Shown here one piece after another: positions 63,823 to 64,000 of a stretch of 64,000 bases of DNA; within the stretch, counting starts at the first letter, position 1; each line of letters opens with the position of its first letter. The translations under genes were made by a program, and so were the position numbers. The DNA is from Enterovibrio sp051650965 (GTDB lineage Bacteria; Pseudomonadota; Gammaproteobacteria; Enterobacterales; Vibrionaceae). The DNA lies in NCBI GenBank assembly GCA_051650965.1, contig JBOFRL010000097.1, forward strand, positions 4,219 to 68,218, given 5' to 3'. The notes below the pieces were generated by a model, which was given only the letters and a program-made list of their open reading frames with translations, had not been told where the DNA came from and searched no databases.

Positions 63823-63849
63823 GCGTCTAGCTAACCACACCTAGGATCG

Positions 63850-64000
63850 GTAAGTTACCTACTTGAAAATAGTGGCTTCATTTTGTTCTGGAGCAACTTA
63901 TGGCAATTAAACGAACTCAGGCACAGTGGCAGCAGTTATTCGCGCAGCACGCTGCGTTTAGTGGCACAACCACCGAATTTTGTAAGCAAAACAATGTTTC
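63850..64000 (+). mobile_element. Left end of an IS66-family insertion sequence (cut by the window)
   Basis: The sequence beginning GTAAGTTACC at 63850 looks like an IS66-type terminal repeat (these start GTAAG). It is followed after 50 bases by a tnpA-type reading frame. The element continues beyond the window, so the right end and the expected 8-base target duplication cannot be seen. Confidence 0.6.
63900..64000 (+). CDS. tnpA: IS66-family accessory protein TnpA, truncated by window end
   Basis: 33 complete codons are visible from the ATG at 63900: MAIKRTQAQWQQLFAQH...FSGTTTEFCKQNNVS. The pattern R-T-x-x-Q-W-x-x-L-F...EFC-x-x-x-x-v-S is the conserved N-terminus of IS66 TnpA (first of the tnpA-tnpB-tnpC set). 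GGAG lies eight bases upstream. Confidence 0.75.
   Translation, partial: MAIKRTQAQWQQLFAQHAAFSGTTTEFCKQNNV

Overview
The window is a stretch of gammaproteobacterial chromosome. MukBEF with CmoM and ElyC, LetAB opposite ProQ-Prc, and the cydDC-trxB-lrp-ftsK-lolA-rarA-serS block all follow the gene orders known from Escherichia coli. This places the organism in the MukBEF-bearing group (Enterobacterales, Vibrionales, Pasteurellales, Aeromonadales). I cannot name a genus. A split class II (B12-dependent) ribonucleotide reductase and a Vibrio-type 794-residue Lon-like protease argue against an ordinary enteric bacterium.

Layout: (1) 1-11 kb: an AsmA-family protein cut by the window start, the cobalamin adenosyltransferase CobO, the mukF-mukE-mukB condensin operon with cmoM, and the divergent elyC. 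(2) 11-18.3 kb: letA-letB (trans-envelope lipid transport) facing proQ-prc. (3) 18.3-28.3 kb: nrdJa/nrdJb, a solitary Mrr-type restriction enzyme, a MATE exporter, rlmI, speA and a small GNAT-like protein. (4) 28.4-33 kb: a complete Leloir operon galE-galT-galK-galM behind a promoter with clear GalR and CRP sites. (5) 33-34.2 kb: a TetR-like regulator and a small outer-membrane barrel. (6) 34.3-47.1 kb: aat-cydC-cydD, trxB, then lrp-ftsK-lolA-rarA-serS. (7) 47.1-52.5 kb: tRNA-Pro(TGG), the Lon-like protease, a DUF2860-like outer-membrane protein, acyP, tusE and a yccA-like gene. (8) 52.5 kb to the end: an AT-rich accessory region.

The accessory region is the most interesting part. Nine consecutive genes (52986-61259) match the Vibrio cholerae toxin-coregulated pilus operon in order, approximate length and domain type: pilin TcpA, minor pilin TcpB, TcpQ, secretin TcpC, TcpR, TcpD, TcpS, ATPase TcpT and membrane protein TcpE. 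The pilin keeps the TcpA prepilin signature, two cysteines and a 199-residue mature length. The positions held in V. cholerae by tcpF, toxT and tcpJ carry something else: a 748-residue protein I do not recognise. It has no Sec signal, no acidic residue before Glu55, and a proline-rich tandem repeat with an SH3-ligand-like PxxPxR motif. These features suggest a secreted effector. The left end of an IS66-family element follows at the window edge.

Working together: CobO can make the adenosylcobalamin that NrdJ needs, CydDC and TrxB are thiol-redox functions, and CmoM and TusE both serve modification of tRNA wobble uridines. The remaining genes are ordinary housekeeping.
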